Assembly (NCBI GenBank): GCA_051155755.1
Contig: DAXETY010000057.1
Location: 1 to 64,000 of the forward strand
Direction of reading: 5' to 3'
Length of the DNA stretch: 64,000 nucleotides
Source: DAXETY01 sp051155755
GTDB taxonomy: Bacteria > Desulfobacterota > Desulfobacteria > Desulfobacterales > SG8-13
Shown here piece by piece: positions 54,218 through 62,994 of this stretch. Positions within the stretch are counted from its first letter, which is position 1, and each line of letters opens with the position of its first letter. Under the pieces are notes generated by a model. That model searched no databases and was not told the DNA's origin. It saw nothing but the letters and a program-made list of their open reading frames with translations. The position numbers and the translations under genes were made by a program.

Positions 54218-54946
54218 TCAGGACGGTGGGTTCAATTTGCGGCGCTTGGTTGAATATTGCGGGTAGATTTTGTAGAGCGGATACGAGTAAAAGCCCGGAA
54301 GCCGGTATACTCCGCTGCGGCTTTCCTCCGGGACGGTCTCCAGTACGATCCAGCGCCGATCGACCCGTGCACAGACCCACATATGGCCGTTGGAAATTGC
54401 CCCGTAGGCATCCAGACCGCTGACCGTCAAAAGGGACAACAGCAGCAACGAGAGGTTTTTGCAGTCCCCCGACCGGCGGCGGATGGTTTCGGCAACCGGC
54501 ATCCAGTGCTGCGGTTCGGATACGTACCGATAGCCGGAACGCAGATAGGCGATCAGCGCTTCGGTCGTGTCCACTTCAGACAGGTTTGACAGAGCCAGCG
54601 ACTGCCGGATTCGCCGGGCGGATTTCAGGTCGATCAAATTTTGCACCGCAGTGCTTCCGGATTCGGTGTCGACGATAAAATCGCAGGGCTCGTACTGGCG
54701 CGCATAGATGCGGTCCAACCATGCCAGGTTGTTTTCGACAAACCGGGCATAGGTACGGCTGCTTTCATCAAGGACATCCGCATGTGGCTTTGTGGCCTTC
54801 GGAGCCACGGCACAGCTCGCCAGCAAAAAGATCAGAAATGCCGTCCCGACGCCGCTCAGACGAAGAAAGATCGAACCTGTCGGTCGCTGCAGTTTTTCAA
54901 CTCGATTGACAAGCATACGGAATTTCTTTACTAGTAACGGTTGCAT
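54218..54946 (-). CDS. Transglutaminase-like lipoprotein
   Basis: A 242-residue predicted lipoprotein: hydrophobic segment then lipobox LASC. The core has the Cys-His-acidic elements of transglutaminase-like proteins: RSGDCKNLSLLL, SNGHMWVCARV and IVLETVPEE. Such proteins can be peptidases, crosslinkers or pseudo-enzymes. The start is uncertain; ATG 54946 gives a 50-residue leader, ATG 54916 a shorter one. It is transcribed away from the hybrid kinase at 55007, with which it shares a 60-nt gap, and converges on the kinase ending at 54196. Confidence 0.7.
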   Translation of the reverse strand: MQPLLVKKFRMLVNRVEKLQRPTGSIFLRLSGVGTAFLIFLLASCAVAPKATKPHADVLDESSRTYARFVENNLAWLDRIYARQYEPCDFIVDTESGSTAVQNLIDLKSARRIRQSLALSNLSEVDTTEALIAYLRSGYRYVSEPQHWMPVAETIRRRSGDCKNLSLLLLSLLTVSGLDAYGAISNGHMWVCARVDRRWIVLETVPEESRSGVYRLPGFYSYPLYKIYPQYSTKRRKLNPPS

Positions 54947-55006
54947 CTGATTGCGTTTTTCCCATCCAATCCGTTTGCATGGAGCGTGGCCGAATCGGAA
55001 CACCCA

Positions 55007-57064
55007 ATGAGTGATGCTTCCGAAACAATCATGCCGCCGGGTGCCGCGCAGGTGGTTTTATCCCTTCGAAACATCGCGCAGGCGATTCTTGCCGGAATCA
55101 GCCCGGCAGAATTGGGCCGGGAGCTTAGCGAACACATCCGAACTGCGCTTCATCCCGATTGCACCCTGTTTTTCCGGGCCGAAAACCAGGATCTCACATT
55201 ACAATTTTCGTGGCTGTGCAAATCGATTGTCGGCAATCGCGCCGGGAAAGTCAAGGCGCTGGGGCGCTGCCTGTGTGAACAGGCGGCCGGCGCGCAAAAA
55301 CCGGTCTATGTCGCCGATATTGCCGGCGATTCCCGTTGCGGCTTCGATAACGATCGCAACCCTGACATCCGATCATTTGTCGCGTTGCCCATTTTGGGAT
55401 CCGGTGAACTTCTGGGGGTCGTTGGACTCGGCTCTCTGAGCATGCGTGATTTTCAACAGGATCGACCGTATCTTGAAACCCTTGGTGTTATGGCGGCCCT
55501 GGCTTTTCACTGCAGTCGTCTGGGAGAGCGCAGCCGCGAAGGCGAGGAAAAATTCTCCAAACTGGCGACAGCGGTGGAACATGCCGCCGAATCCATTGTG
55601 GTGACCGATCCACGCGGCCGCATACAGTACGTCAATCCTTCTTTTGAAAAAGTCTCCGGATACCGTCATCCGGAAGTGATCGGACTGCGCGTGCAGGCAC
55701 TCGAAAGCAGCGAAAACCGAGAACCCAGGGAGCAGGTGCTTGAAATGGTCCGTCGCGGAAAGATCTGGCGAGGGCGTCTGATCAGCCGGGCCAAGGACGG
55801 CCACCGGTACGAGGAGGAGGCGACCATATCACCGGTGCGCGACGGAAAAGGCAGCATTATCAATTTTGTCGAAGTTCGGCGCGATATCACCCGGGAGGCC
55901 ATGCTCGAACAGCAGCTTCAGCAGGCTCAAAAAATGGAGGCCATCGGAACGCTCGCCGGAGGCATTGCGCACGATTTCAACAACATCCTGGCAGCGATCC
56001 TCGGTTATACGGAACTGGCGCGCATGGATCTGGACGGAAATCCGAGAGTAATGGACAATCTGGACCGTGTCCTGCAGGCCTCTCATCGGGCGCGGGAGCT
56101 GGTCGCCCAGATTCTGGCTTTCAGCCGACAGGCCGAGCAGGAGAAGCGGCCGGTTCATATCAGCTCTGTCGTCAAGGAAGCCTTGAAGCTGATGCGGGCT
56201 TCATTGCCGTCCACCATCGAAATTCGGCAGCACATCCGGGAAGACCTGGGGAACGTCCTGGCCGATCCCACCCAGATCCACCAGGTTTTGATGAATATCT
56301 GTTCCAATGCGGGACATGCGATGCGGGAGCGCGGCGGCACCCTGCAAGTAACATTGGATCATCCCGAGAACGATCCGGAGTTCGATGTGCACTTTCCCTC
56401 CGAAGCGGCTTCGAACTACCTGCGACTGACGATCTCCGACACCGGGCATGGCATGTCTTCCGATGTGCAGCGCAGAATCTTTGACCCGTATTTTACCACC
56501 AAAACCAAAGGGGAAGGCACCGGCCTGGGGCTGGCTGTGGTCCATGGCATTGTCAAGAGCCACAAAGGAAACATCGCCGTGGAAAGCACCGCCGGTGAGG
56601 GCAGCACTTTTCGCATCTATCTGCCGCGCATTTTAATGCCCACGCTGAATTTGCATCGCGCCAGTGTTGGCTCCATTCCCAATGGAAATGAATGTATCCT
56701 GTTGGTGGACGATGAAGCCGAGATCGCTCAGATGGAACGACAGATGTTGGAACGGTTGGGATACCGGGTCTTTGCCCGATCCGACAGCGTCCGGGCGTTG
56801 GCGGATTTTCGATCGGATCCGGGACGATTCGATCTGGTGGTCACCGACATGACCATGCCGAAGCTGACCGGAGATCAGCTGGCGGCCCAAATCCGCCGGA
56901 TTGCGCCGAACATTCCGATTATATTGTGTACCGGCTTCAGCGAACGGGTCGACTCGGAAATCGCTCGACGAATCGGTGTGAGTGAATTTCTGCTGAAACC
57001 GCTGGCCCTGGAAAAGCTTGCCCGCACCATCCGCAGGTTGTTGGATGACGGTAAAGCTGTCTGA
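55007..57064 (+). CDS. GAF-PAS hybrid histidine kinase
   Basis: A 685-residue soluble kinase. A GAF domain (about 30-180) and a PAS/PAC (about 190-305) precede HisKA with GIAHDFNN (His322) and HATPase_c (NICSNAGHAM, TGHGMS, GTGLGLAV). The C-terminal receiver has Asp614 in VVTDMTMP. No transmembrane segment. ATG 55007 is preferred because the longer frame begins with a hydrophobic stretch unlike the family and no clear Shine-Dalgarno; the chosen start also has a weak one. Confidence 0.85.
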   Translation: MSDASETIMPPGAAQVVLSLRNIAQAILAGISPAELGRELSEHIRTALHPDCTLFFRAENQDLTLQFSWLCKSIVGNRAGKVKALGRCLCEQAAGAQKPVYVADIAGDSRCGFDNDRNPDIRSFVALPILGSGELLGVVGLGSLSMRDFQQDRPYLETLGVMAALAFHCSRLGERSREGEEKFSKLATAVEHAAESIVVTDPRGRIQYVNPSFEKVSGYRHPEVIGLRVQALESSENREPREQVLEMVRRGKIWRGRLISRAKDGHRYEEEATISPVRDGKGSIINFVEVRRDITREAMLEQQLQQAQKMEAIGTLAGGIAHDFNNILAAILGYTELARMDLDGNPRVMDNLDRVLQASHRARELVAQILAFSRQAEQEKRPVHISSVVKEALKLMRASLPSTIEIRQHIREDLGNVLADPTQIHQVLMNICSNAGHAMRERGGTLQVTLDHPENDPEFDVHFPSEAASNYLRLTISDTGHGMSSDVQRRIFDPYFTTKTKGEGTGLGLAVVHGIVKSHKGNIAVESTAGEGSTFRIYLPRILMPTLNLHRASVGSIPNGNECILLVDDEAEIAQMERQMLERLGYRVFARSDSVRALADFRSDPGRFDLVVTDMTMPKLTGDQLAAQIRRIAPNIPIILCTGFSERVDSEIARRIGVSEFLLKPLALEKLARTIRRLLDDGKAV

Positions 57065-57121
57065 AGGGTCAGATGCCAAGTTCGGTATGCCGTTTTTTTC
57101 CCATCGATGGATTCAGCCCGC

Positions 57122-57160
57122 CTTCGTCCGTTGTCCGTTGTCTGTGGTCCGTGGCAAAGG
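57122..57160 (+). repeat. Degenerate GTTGTCCGTTGTC repeat, family B
   Basis: Three to four units (GTCCGTTGTCCGTTGTCTGTGG) of the same type as at 6838, 8586 and 10742. It lies in the 219-nt gap between two convergent genes. Confidence 0.65.
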
Positions 57161-57186
57161 CCGTATCGCACGTTTAGGTTTTGATG

Positions 57187-57226
57187 TTACGCCGGTTCGC
57201 CGTCTCGCCCATTCGCCGTTTCAATG
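57187..57226 (+). repeat. Repeat element, family A (core only)
   Basis: Core units GGTTCGCCGTCTCGCCCATTCGCC and TTTCAATGCG, without the CCAATCAAA arrays. It is next to a family B block, as at 8586-8840. Confidence 0.55.
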
Positions 57227-57283
57227 CGTTTATCGGATGAATTGCCTCGGGAAGGCCAAATTCTCTTTTCCTAGCTACATGTT

Positions 57284-57961
57284 CTAAAGATTATTCAGGT
57301 ACGGCCGATCGTACATTCGATCCAGGCGCTCCATCTCGCCGCGGATCCATTCGGCGCGTTTGCGCATGTACGGTGAGGGGCGGCTCAGCCGCATGCGATT
57401 TGGATTGGGCAGCACCGTGGCCAGCAGGGCACACTCGCTGCGATTGAGCTCCCGGGCGGTTTTGCCGAAGTATCTGCGGCCGGCCGCCTGAACCCCGTAA
57501 ACATCGGGCCCGAACTGGGCTACATTCAGATAAACCTCCAGGATCCGCCGTTTGGGCCAGAGCAGTTCGATCCAAACCGTGAACCAGGCCTCGATGCCTT
57601 TGCGCAGAAAACTGCGGCCCGGCCACAGGAACAGGTTTTTGGCCACCTGCTGGGTGATGGTGCTGGCACCGCGTACACGCGTTCCCCGGCGATGCTCCTG
57701 CCAGGCATCGGCAATGGATTCTCGATCGAACCCCCAGTGGTTCGGAAACTTCTGGTCTTCGGCCGCCACCACGGCCAATCCCGCACACTCCGCGATTTGC
57801 TCCAGATCCACCCACTGGTAGTGCACCGGCTTTTCAGCACCGTAGAATTGCCGCAGCATAAACGCACTGCTCGGCGGATCGATCCAGCGCAGCGGCAGCA
57901 CCGCAAATGCCGGCAGGGACAGAATCAGAAGGGCGGCGACCGGCAGCCATACTTTTTTCAC
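57284..57961 (-). CDS. mtgA: Monofunctional biosynthetic peptidoglycan transglycosylase
   Basis: A 225-residue membrane-anchored glycosyltransferase of family GT51. An N-terminal helix (about 4-20) is followed by motif 1 VVAAEDQKFPNHWGFD with the catalytic Glu, motif 2 RGASTITQQVAKNLF, motif 3 KRRILEVYLN and ARELNRSECALLA. It lengthens glycan strands from lipid II outside the membrane. Start is GTG 57961 overlapping the stop of the upstream gene. Confidence 0.92.
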   Translation of the reverse strand: MKKVWLPVAALLILSLPAFAVLPLRWIDPPSSAFMLRQFYGAEKPVHYQWVDLEQIAECAGLAVVAAEDQKFPNHWGFDRESIADAWQEHRRGTRVRGASTITQQVAKNLFLWPGRSFLRKGIEAWFTVWIELLWPKRRILEVYLNVAQFGPDVYGVQAAGRRYFGKTARELNRSECALLATVLPNPNRMRLSRPSPYMRKRAEWIRGEMERLDRMYDRPYLNNL

Positions 57962-58809
57962 GACGGGCTTCCGGGTGGGACGAAACCGTGGTGCGCATAA
58001 ATATTTCGGGCTTCCGCAGACAACAGAAAATTCAGAAAGGCATCGGCATGTTGCGGATGGGGTGCACGTTTCAACCGGCCTGCGAAATATCCGATCCGAT
58101 CCCGCTGATCAAGTGCCGGGCCCGGCTCGACGGTTTCGAAAGCCAAACCGGTATTGCCCGCATACACGGCTTCCGTAGCCCAGACCGGACCGACGTCCAC
58201 CGCTTTCTGGGCAATACGCAGCGGGGTTTCCCGGTGATGGACCACGGTGAGCAATGTCGTACCCTCGGCAAGCTTTTCTTCCATGATGCGATGGACCAGT
58301 GCCGAACCGCCCGCCTGGCGATACATTTCGATGATGTGGGCGGCAATATCTTCATTGGCGGGGTCCGGCTGGGAGATGCGAACGGTTTTCCGGCCCATAT
58401 CTTGGACGCTGGTGATGCCGGCCGGATTCCCGGCCGGTACCATCAGCGTGAGTCGATTGTGCAGGTAGAGTTGATAGCCTTCCGGTTCGATGTGACCGCC
58501 TTGCGCCAGCCGTTGCATGGCCGTTTCGCTGACGGAGGTGTAAACATCGGGGTAGACATCCAGCATCCGGTTGCGAAACCGCGCTCCGCCGGCCAGGATC
58601 TGACGCAGTTCGAGACCGGGCGGCAGGGTTTCATAAAAAACGGAACGAACCTCCGGATGCCGGCGGCGGAAGGCCGCCAGCAGTTCTTCCATGACCATAA
58701 ACTGGTTGCCGGCCATAAAAAGGATCAGGTCCGCCGATTCCAGCGCTTCGAGATGGTGAAGGTCATCCTCGCGTTCGGAAGGGATGACCGGATATTCGAT
58801 TTCCGGCAT
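57958..58809 (-). CDS. ModA-like substrate-binding protein without a signal peptide
   Basis: A 283-residue protein of the periplasmic-binding-protein type 2 fold. It has LILFMAGNQFMVMEELLAAFRRRHPEV, an RLTLMVPAGNPAGITSVQDM stretch and the end HADAFLNFLLSAEARNIYAHHGFVPP, all typical of molybdate/tungstate-type binding proteins. There is no signal peptide or lipobox at the N-terminus, which is acidic and soluble. It may therefore act in the cytoplasm as a sensor or domain on its own. Upstream in-frame extension was not evident. Confidence 0.7.
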   Translation of the reverse strand: MPEIEYPVIPSEREDDLHHLEALESADLILFMAGNQFMVMEELLAAFRRRHPEVRSVFYETLPPGLELRQILAGGARFRNRMLDVYPDVYTSVSETAMQRLAQGGHIEPEGYQLYLHNRLTLMVPAGNPAGITSVQDMGRKTVRISQPDPANEDIAAHIIEMYRQAGGSALVHRIMEEKLAEGTTLLTVVHHRETPLRIAQKAVDVGPVWATEAVYAGNTGLAFETVEPGPALDQRDRIGYFAGRLKRAPHPQHADAFLNFLLSAEARNIYAHHGFVPPGSPS

Positions 58810-58897
58810 GACATCACTCCGTACTGAAAACCAAATATAAGCGCTTCAATGATGTTTGAAACAAGACAAAACTTTTAGAAAATATGAAACGACCCAA

Positions 58898-59923
58898 TTA
58901 CGTGAAATGGGGGCGCAGCAGATCGGCGATTTCCTCCGGATAGGCCATGCAGAGGGTTTCGTTGAACAGATTGCGCAACGCCCCGATGTCGGGGGTACCC
59001 AGAGCCTGGTTGAAAAACGTGCGCGGAGAGAAAAGCAGGTGGAAACGATGGGAATCGTCTGTGCTGCGTCCGGTGTAAAAATTCATGTTGAAACTGTAAA
59101 TTCCCATCTGATCGTAGGCCGCCATGGCCCGCGTCAATCCCTCGGCAATATCTGCCAGGTCGTCCTCGGTCAGCTCCAGCGTACTTCGAACCCCGTCAAC
59201 AACCGCCAGAACGTCCCCGGCGACACCCAGGGGGGCATAGTGGGAAAACCATGAAACGCGCCCGATTTTGCCCAGCAGCCGGCTGCCTTCCCCGGTTTCG
59301 TGGGCGACCAGGTCTTCCCAGTAGTTGCTCCCGTTGCGGTCCATGTAGCTGCGGGACGCTTCCAGCTCCTGGCGCATCAGGTTCGGGGCGGATGACGTGG
59401 AAAACACCTGCAGGTGAGAGTGGATCAGAGAGCTGCCCGCAGGCGGCATGTAATTCCAATTGATCAGGTGATAGACCGATTCCGGATGTCCGACGGCATC
59501 GACCCTGCGAAAAAAAGTCATTGCCAGACCGAAGGCGGCAGCGATGCGATCGGCCGTGAATTCGGTCATCGGCAGATAGTGCCTGGCGGTCATCGTCGCG
59601 ACGGCACCCAGGCTGTCGTAGGGTGCGATGTTGGGAAACAGCACCATGTCATCGCTGAAAAGCCGGCCCTCCGGCAGCAGTTCCGGCGGGAAGCTCGGAG
59701 TGACCTCCAGAACGCGTTCGGGGCAAAAAGGGCAGGTTTTTTCCGTGCCCTCGATCATCGCCTGGAAGTCGGGTTTCGGCCACTGCAGCTTCATGAAGTG
59801 GCAAATTCTGGCGGTGCGTCCGGTCAAGGGGTCGGAGCGGATCTCGCTGGGAATGCTGCGGCGAGCCATGTTCTTGGCCGGGTTCAGTACGACGGTTTCC
59901 TTGTGCTGGGCTTTGAACTGCAT
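58898..59923 (-). CDS. galT: GalT-like nucleotidyltransferase
   Basis: A 341-residue HIT-superfamily enzyme of the galactose-1-phosphate uridylyltransferase type. CPFCPE near residue 63 binds zinc. The catalytic region is NYMPPAGSSLIHSHLQ with the HxH motif. It could exchange UDP between sugar phosphates, but sugar specificity cannot be told and no galK or galE is near; ADP-type relatives exist. ATG 59923 follows GAGGAGG. Confidence 0.8.
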   Translation of the reverse strand: MQFKAQHKETVVLNPAKNMARRSIPSEIRSDPLTGRTARICHFMKLQWPKPDFQAMIEGTEKTCPFCPERVLEVTPSFPPELLPEGRLFSDDMVLFPNIAPYDSLGAVATMTARHYLPMTEFTADRIAAAFGLAMTFFRRVDAVGHPESVYHLINWNYMPPAGSSLIHSHLQVFSTSSAPNLMRQELEASRSYMDRNGSNYWEDLVAHETGEGSRLLGKIGRVSWFSHYAPLGVAGDVLAVVDGVRSTLELTEDDLADIAEGLTRAMAAYDQMGIYSFNMNFYTGRSTDDSHRFHLLFSPRTFFNQALGTPDIGALRNLFNETLCMAYPEEIADLLRPHFT

Positions 59924-59997
59924 CGTCAACCTCCTCGGGTTGGAGAGAAAGAATGGCGGGTCATTTTAAATCGAAAGCCAGAGCGCGCAATAAAAGA

Positions 59998-60160
59998 AAT
60001 TGTTCGATTGGTTCAATTGGTTTCATTGGTTGGATATGGAGCCGATTTTGCGCCGTTTCGACGTTTCGCTTGCTCGCCGGTTCAATTTCGATTTCGCACT
60101 GCAATCCGACAACCAATGAGACCCATCGAACCAATCAAACCAATGAAACAGGCGTTTTCT
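59998..60160. repeat. Composite repeat element, family A (palindromic layout)
   Basis: TTGGTTCAAT-type units (60003-60040), the CGCCGTTTCGACG and TTCAATTTCGA (60081-60091) core, then CCAATCAAA-type units (60112-60150) in reverse sense. The whole could fold back on itself. It occupies the gap between the GalT-like and GNAT genes. Confidence 0.75.
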
Positions 60161-60667
60161 CTAGGTCAAATCCAACTCGTACCTCTGCTCGCGAATGATG
60201 GGTCCCCAGGGGCGGTCTGCGTGCGTTTCGACCAGTTGAAAACCGTGGCGCAGATAGATCCTGCGGGCGGCTTCCAGTCCGGCGAAGGTCCACAGATAGA
60301 CTCGTTTATGGCCCACCCGGCGGCAAAAATTCAGGCCGTGGTCCATCAGCGCATCGCCGACACCCAGGCCTTGAAAAGCGGGCGGCACGATAAACCACCG
60401 CAGCCTGGCGCCCGCATCGGTGGCCCGGCGGCCGTCGATTGCGATGGAACCGGCGAAGCGGTCTTCGATTGCTGCGGTCCAGAATCCGTCGCGATGGTTT
60501 TGAAAGCCTGCGATGAAATCCGAAAGCTCCCGGGCGACCTGGAGTTCGAAACTCGCATTGAATCCCCATCGGGTATTGTAATAAACGGCATGCACTTCCG
60601 TGATTCGGCCGATCACCCCGGGATAATAACCGCGCATGTCGAGGGATACGGTCTTTGGCAGTTGCAT
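60161..60667 (-). CDS. GNAT-family N-acetyltransferase
   Basis: A 168-residue acyltransferase. The acetyl-CoA loop shows FQGLGVGDALMDHGLNFCRR, and the strand ending YLWTFAGLEAARRIYLRHGFQ fits motif B. The first third includes RGYYPGVIGRITEVHAVYY, seen in MarR-associated GNAT proteins. The substrate is unknown. ATG 60667 has GGAG 8 nt upstream. It lies 38 nt after the flavin reductase gene. Confidence 0.85.
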   Translation of the reverse strand: MQLPKTVSLDMRGYYPGVIGRITEVHAVYYNTRWGFNASFELQVARELSDFIAGFQNHRDGFWTAAIEDRFAGSIAIDGRRATDAGARLRWFIVPPAFQGLGVGDALMDHGLNFCRRVGHKRVYLWTFAGLEAARRIYLRHGFQLVETHADRPWGPIIREQRYELDLT

Positions 60668-60705
60668 GATGGCGACTCCGAATATGTATCAAATTTACTT
60701 CGAGG

Positions 60706-61350
60706 TTAAAAAAAAATTTCTGAATAGATTCTGGATCCTCCAAATCGCTCGTCCACCAGCCAGGTGACATCCCGGATCATTTCGCGGCGTCCGCACAGAT
60801 AAAAATCGTAGCGACCGGGATCCAGATTGCGGGACAGAAAATCGGTGACCCGTCCCGAAAAGAAAGCAGAATCGGGAACATCGGCGGAGGAGATACAGGC
60901 GACGTAGCGCGTGGCAGCCTCCCGCAGCGTGTCGGCATAGTAACATTCTTCCGGGTTGCGCGCGCCGTGCAGCAGGGTGAAGCCGCGCACGCCGCCGCGA
61001 GCCATGGAGACAAAGGGGGCGATTCCGGTCCCGGTGGCCACAAACACCGCCGCAAGGTTCGACGGCCGAAAGACGAAATAACCGAAGGGGCCCCGAATTC
61101 GGATGGATGTCTGCTCCGGACAGGAATGCAGGTATGCGGTCATACGGCCACCAGCCACCTTGCGGATGCAGAGTTTGAGGCTCGCAGCGGAAGGGCCGTT
61201 TACCAGGGAATAATCACGGCAGTCCGGTCCGGCGGTAACCTGGACGCGCTGTCCGGGTTGGAAGTCGAATGCTTCCGGACGACTGAGTTCGATTTCGAAC
61301 GTTTGTTTGGACAGGGCGCGTTTTCGCAGCAGTGTTACGGTTGCTTCCAA
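60706..61350 (-). CDS. Ferredoxin-NADP reductase-type flavin oxidoreductase
   Basis: A 214-residue FNR-type enzyme. The FAD motif is RDYSLVNGP, NAD(P) binding is shown by VATGTGIAPFVSM and the terminal LCGRREMIRDV and YSEIFF. There is no 2Fe-2S ferredoxin domain. The start is unclear: TTG 61350, overlapping the adenosyltransferase gene by 16 nt, gives a family-like N-terminus. The overlap with a PduO-type enzyme makes it a candidate reductase for cob(II)alamin, which that enzyme needs; this is inference. Confidence 0.8.
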   Translation of the reverse strand: MEATVTLLRKRALSKQTFEIELSRPEAFDFQPGQRVQVTAGPDCRDYSLVNGPSAASLKLCIRKVAGGRMTAYLHSCPEQTSIRIRGPFGYFVFRPSNLAAVFVATGTGIAPFVSMARGGVRGFTLLHGARNPEECYYADTLREAATRYVACISSADVPDSAFFSGRVTDFLSRNLDPGRYDFYLCGRREMIRDVTWLVDERFGGSRIYSEIFF

Positions 61351-61907
61351 TGGATTTCTTCGACACCGGCAAGCTGGTTGACTCTCCGGGCCAGCACGAA
61401 CAGATAATCGGAGAGACGGTTTATGTACACGCGTGACCAGTGATAAGAGTCGGGCATCGTTTCGGCGGTACCGGCCTCGATCAGGCCGATCACACGGCGT
61501 TCGGCCCGGCGGCATACGGTTCTGGCAACATGGGCCAGGGCGGAGGCACGATGTCCTCCCGGGAGGATGAAATGCTGCAGGGGTTCGAGCAAAGCTTCCA
61601 TGCGATCGATGCGGTTTTCCAGCCGGCTTACGTTTTCTTCCTCCAGGGCGGTCAGCAACTGACCCGAAGACGCTCCCGGGGTTGTGGCCAGCCAGGCTCC
61701 GATTTGGAAAAGATCGGACTGCAGGTGGCGGATTTCTGCATGCAGGTCGGCATCCAGATCCCTAAGATCGGCGGCCAGCAACCCGAGGATGGAATTCAGT
61801 TCGTCGACGTCACCGTAGGCTTCGATCTGCAGGTGATCTTTGGAGACGCGTTCCCCGCTGAAAAGACTGGTCTTGCCGCGGTCGCCGGTGCCGGTGTAAA
61901 TCTTCAT
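61335..61907 (-). CDS. PduO-type cob(I)alamin adenosyltransferase
   Basis: A 190-residue enzyme that forms adenosylcobalamin from ATP and cob(I)alamin. Family motifs are KIYTGTGDRGKTSLFSGERV, YGDVDELNS, the HFILPGGHRASALAHVARTVCRRAER stretch with the conserved Arg and Glu and the C-terminal YINRLSDYLFVLAR. ATG 61907 is chosen by these motifs; upstream sequence is low in complexity. The organism therefore uses coenzyme B12, fitting a sulfate reducer. Confidence 0.92.
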   Translation of the reverse strand: MKIYTGTGDRGKTSLFSGERVSKDHLQIEAYGDVDELNSILGLLAADLRDLDADLHAEIRHLQSDLFQIGAWLATTPGASSGQLLTALEEENVSRLENRIDRMEALLEPLQHFILPGGHRASALAHVARTVCRRAERRVIGLIEAGTAETMPDSYHWSRVYINRLSDYLFVLARRVNQLAGVEEIHWKQP

Positions 61908-61932
61908 GGGGTCTGTTTCGATTTCCTTCCGC

Positions 61933-62994
61933 TCAGGGGGTTTTCGGTGTTTCTTCTTCTGGTGGTGCATCCTTCGGAGATGCCATCGAACGTACCCCCA
62001 GGGTCTGGATCAACTGGTTCATGTCGGTGGTCTGCAGGTGCATGCCGCCGGACACCGGCAGCAGGAGGATCCTTTTGCCCTGCATCGCCTCGGCAATCTG
62101 CATTTTAACCAGGGTTTCACCGCCGCGAAGCGCCATGGCCTGGTTCATTTCCCCGATGCCCTTGGCCTGGGCAACGCCTTCGGTGCGGATGGCATCGGCC
62201 AGCAGGGTCTGTTTTTCATAGTAAGCGTCGGCCTCAATCTTGGCCTGGCGGAACTCGCCATCGGCCCGGGCGACGATTTGATTTACCTCTCCACGGGCGT
62301 CGGCCAGTTTGCGTTTGTTTTCTTCCAGGGCCGCTCCCTGGGCCGATTTGAATTTTTCCGCCTGTTGGTCGGCGATCTTCCGGTCTTCAATCGCTTTTTG
62401 ATATTCCGGGTTGAAACGGTAGTCTTTGGTCAGAACATTTTTGACGATGATGCCCATGGGACCGAGAATTTCCTGCATGACCTCGCGGGCTCTCTGGGCC
62501 TGTTTTTCACGTAGATCGGCCACGTAAAATTCTTCACTTTTCAGTTCGCCGAAAATATCTCGGGGTTTGCTGCGGGCGACGGTGCGCACGATTTTCTCCC
62601 GCAGCGCGCGGTCGCTGGTTGCCACGTAGCGCAGGATGTAGGGCGCCTTGCCCGGATCAATCTGATAGGCAATGATGACGTCCAGGCTGATGTCGTTTCC
62701 GTCGATGGTCTTGAAGAGCAGGTCGTCTTTGGCCTGTCGGTCGCCCTTGCCTTCTTCGAGAGTCATTTCCAGGTTCTGCAGATTGGTGCTGAAGGTGTGC
62801 CAATCATTGATCAGGGGCAGGAAAAAAAAGGTCGATCCAGGTTCATATATCTTGTCTTCAACCCCTTGCTTGCCGAAAAGCGCCAGCTTGCGCGTGCGAA
62901 CACCGACTTCGTTTTTATCGGTGGTGTAAAGCACACAGGATTGCAGCAGCAGCAAGGTCGATACCAATGCCAACGGCATCCATCGCAGCTTCAT
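61933..62994 (-). CDS. SPFH/band 7 lipoprotein-like membrane protein (HflC-like)
   Basis: A 353-residue prohibitin-type protein. The leader has the lipobox-like LLLQSC. The SPFH domain spans about 25-215 (VRTRKLALFGKQGV, IDGNDISLDVIIAYQID). A long charged coiled coil (about 190-290) and a Pro/Glu-rich tail follow. It forms a pair with the upstream gene, overlapping by 4 nt (ATGA), and is likely an HflK/HflC-like complex at the membrane, possibly controlling FtsH. Confidence 0.78.
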   Translation of the reverse strand: MKLRWMPLALVSTLLLLQSCVLYTTDKNEVGVRTRKLALFGKQGVEDKIYEPGSTFFFLPLINDWHTFSTNLQNLEMTLEEGKGDRQAKDDLLFKTIDGNDISLDVIIAYQIDPGKAPYILRYVATSDRALREKIVRTVARSKPRDIFGELKSEEFYVADLREKQAQRAREVMQEILGPMGIIVKNVLTKDYRFNPEYQKAIEDRKIADQQAEKFKSAQGAALEENKRKLADARGEVNQIVARADGEFRQAKIEADAYYEKQTLLADAIRTEGVAQAKGIGEMNQAMALRGGETLVKMQIAEAMQGKRILLLPVSGGMHLQTTDMNQLIQTLGVRSMASPKDAPPEEETPKTP

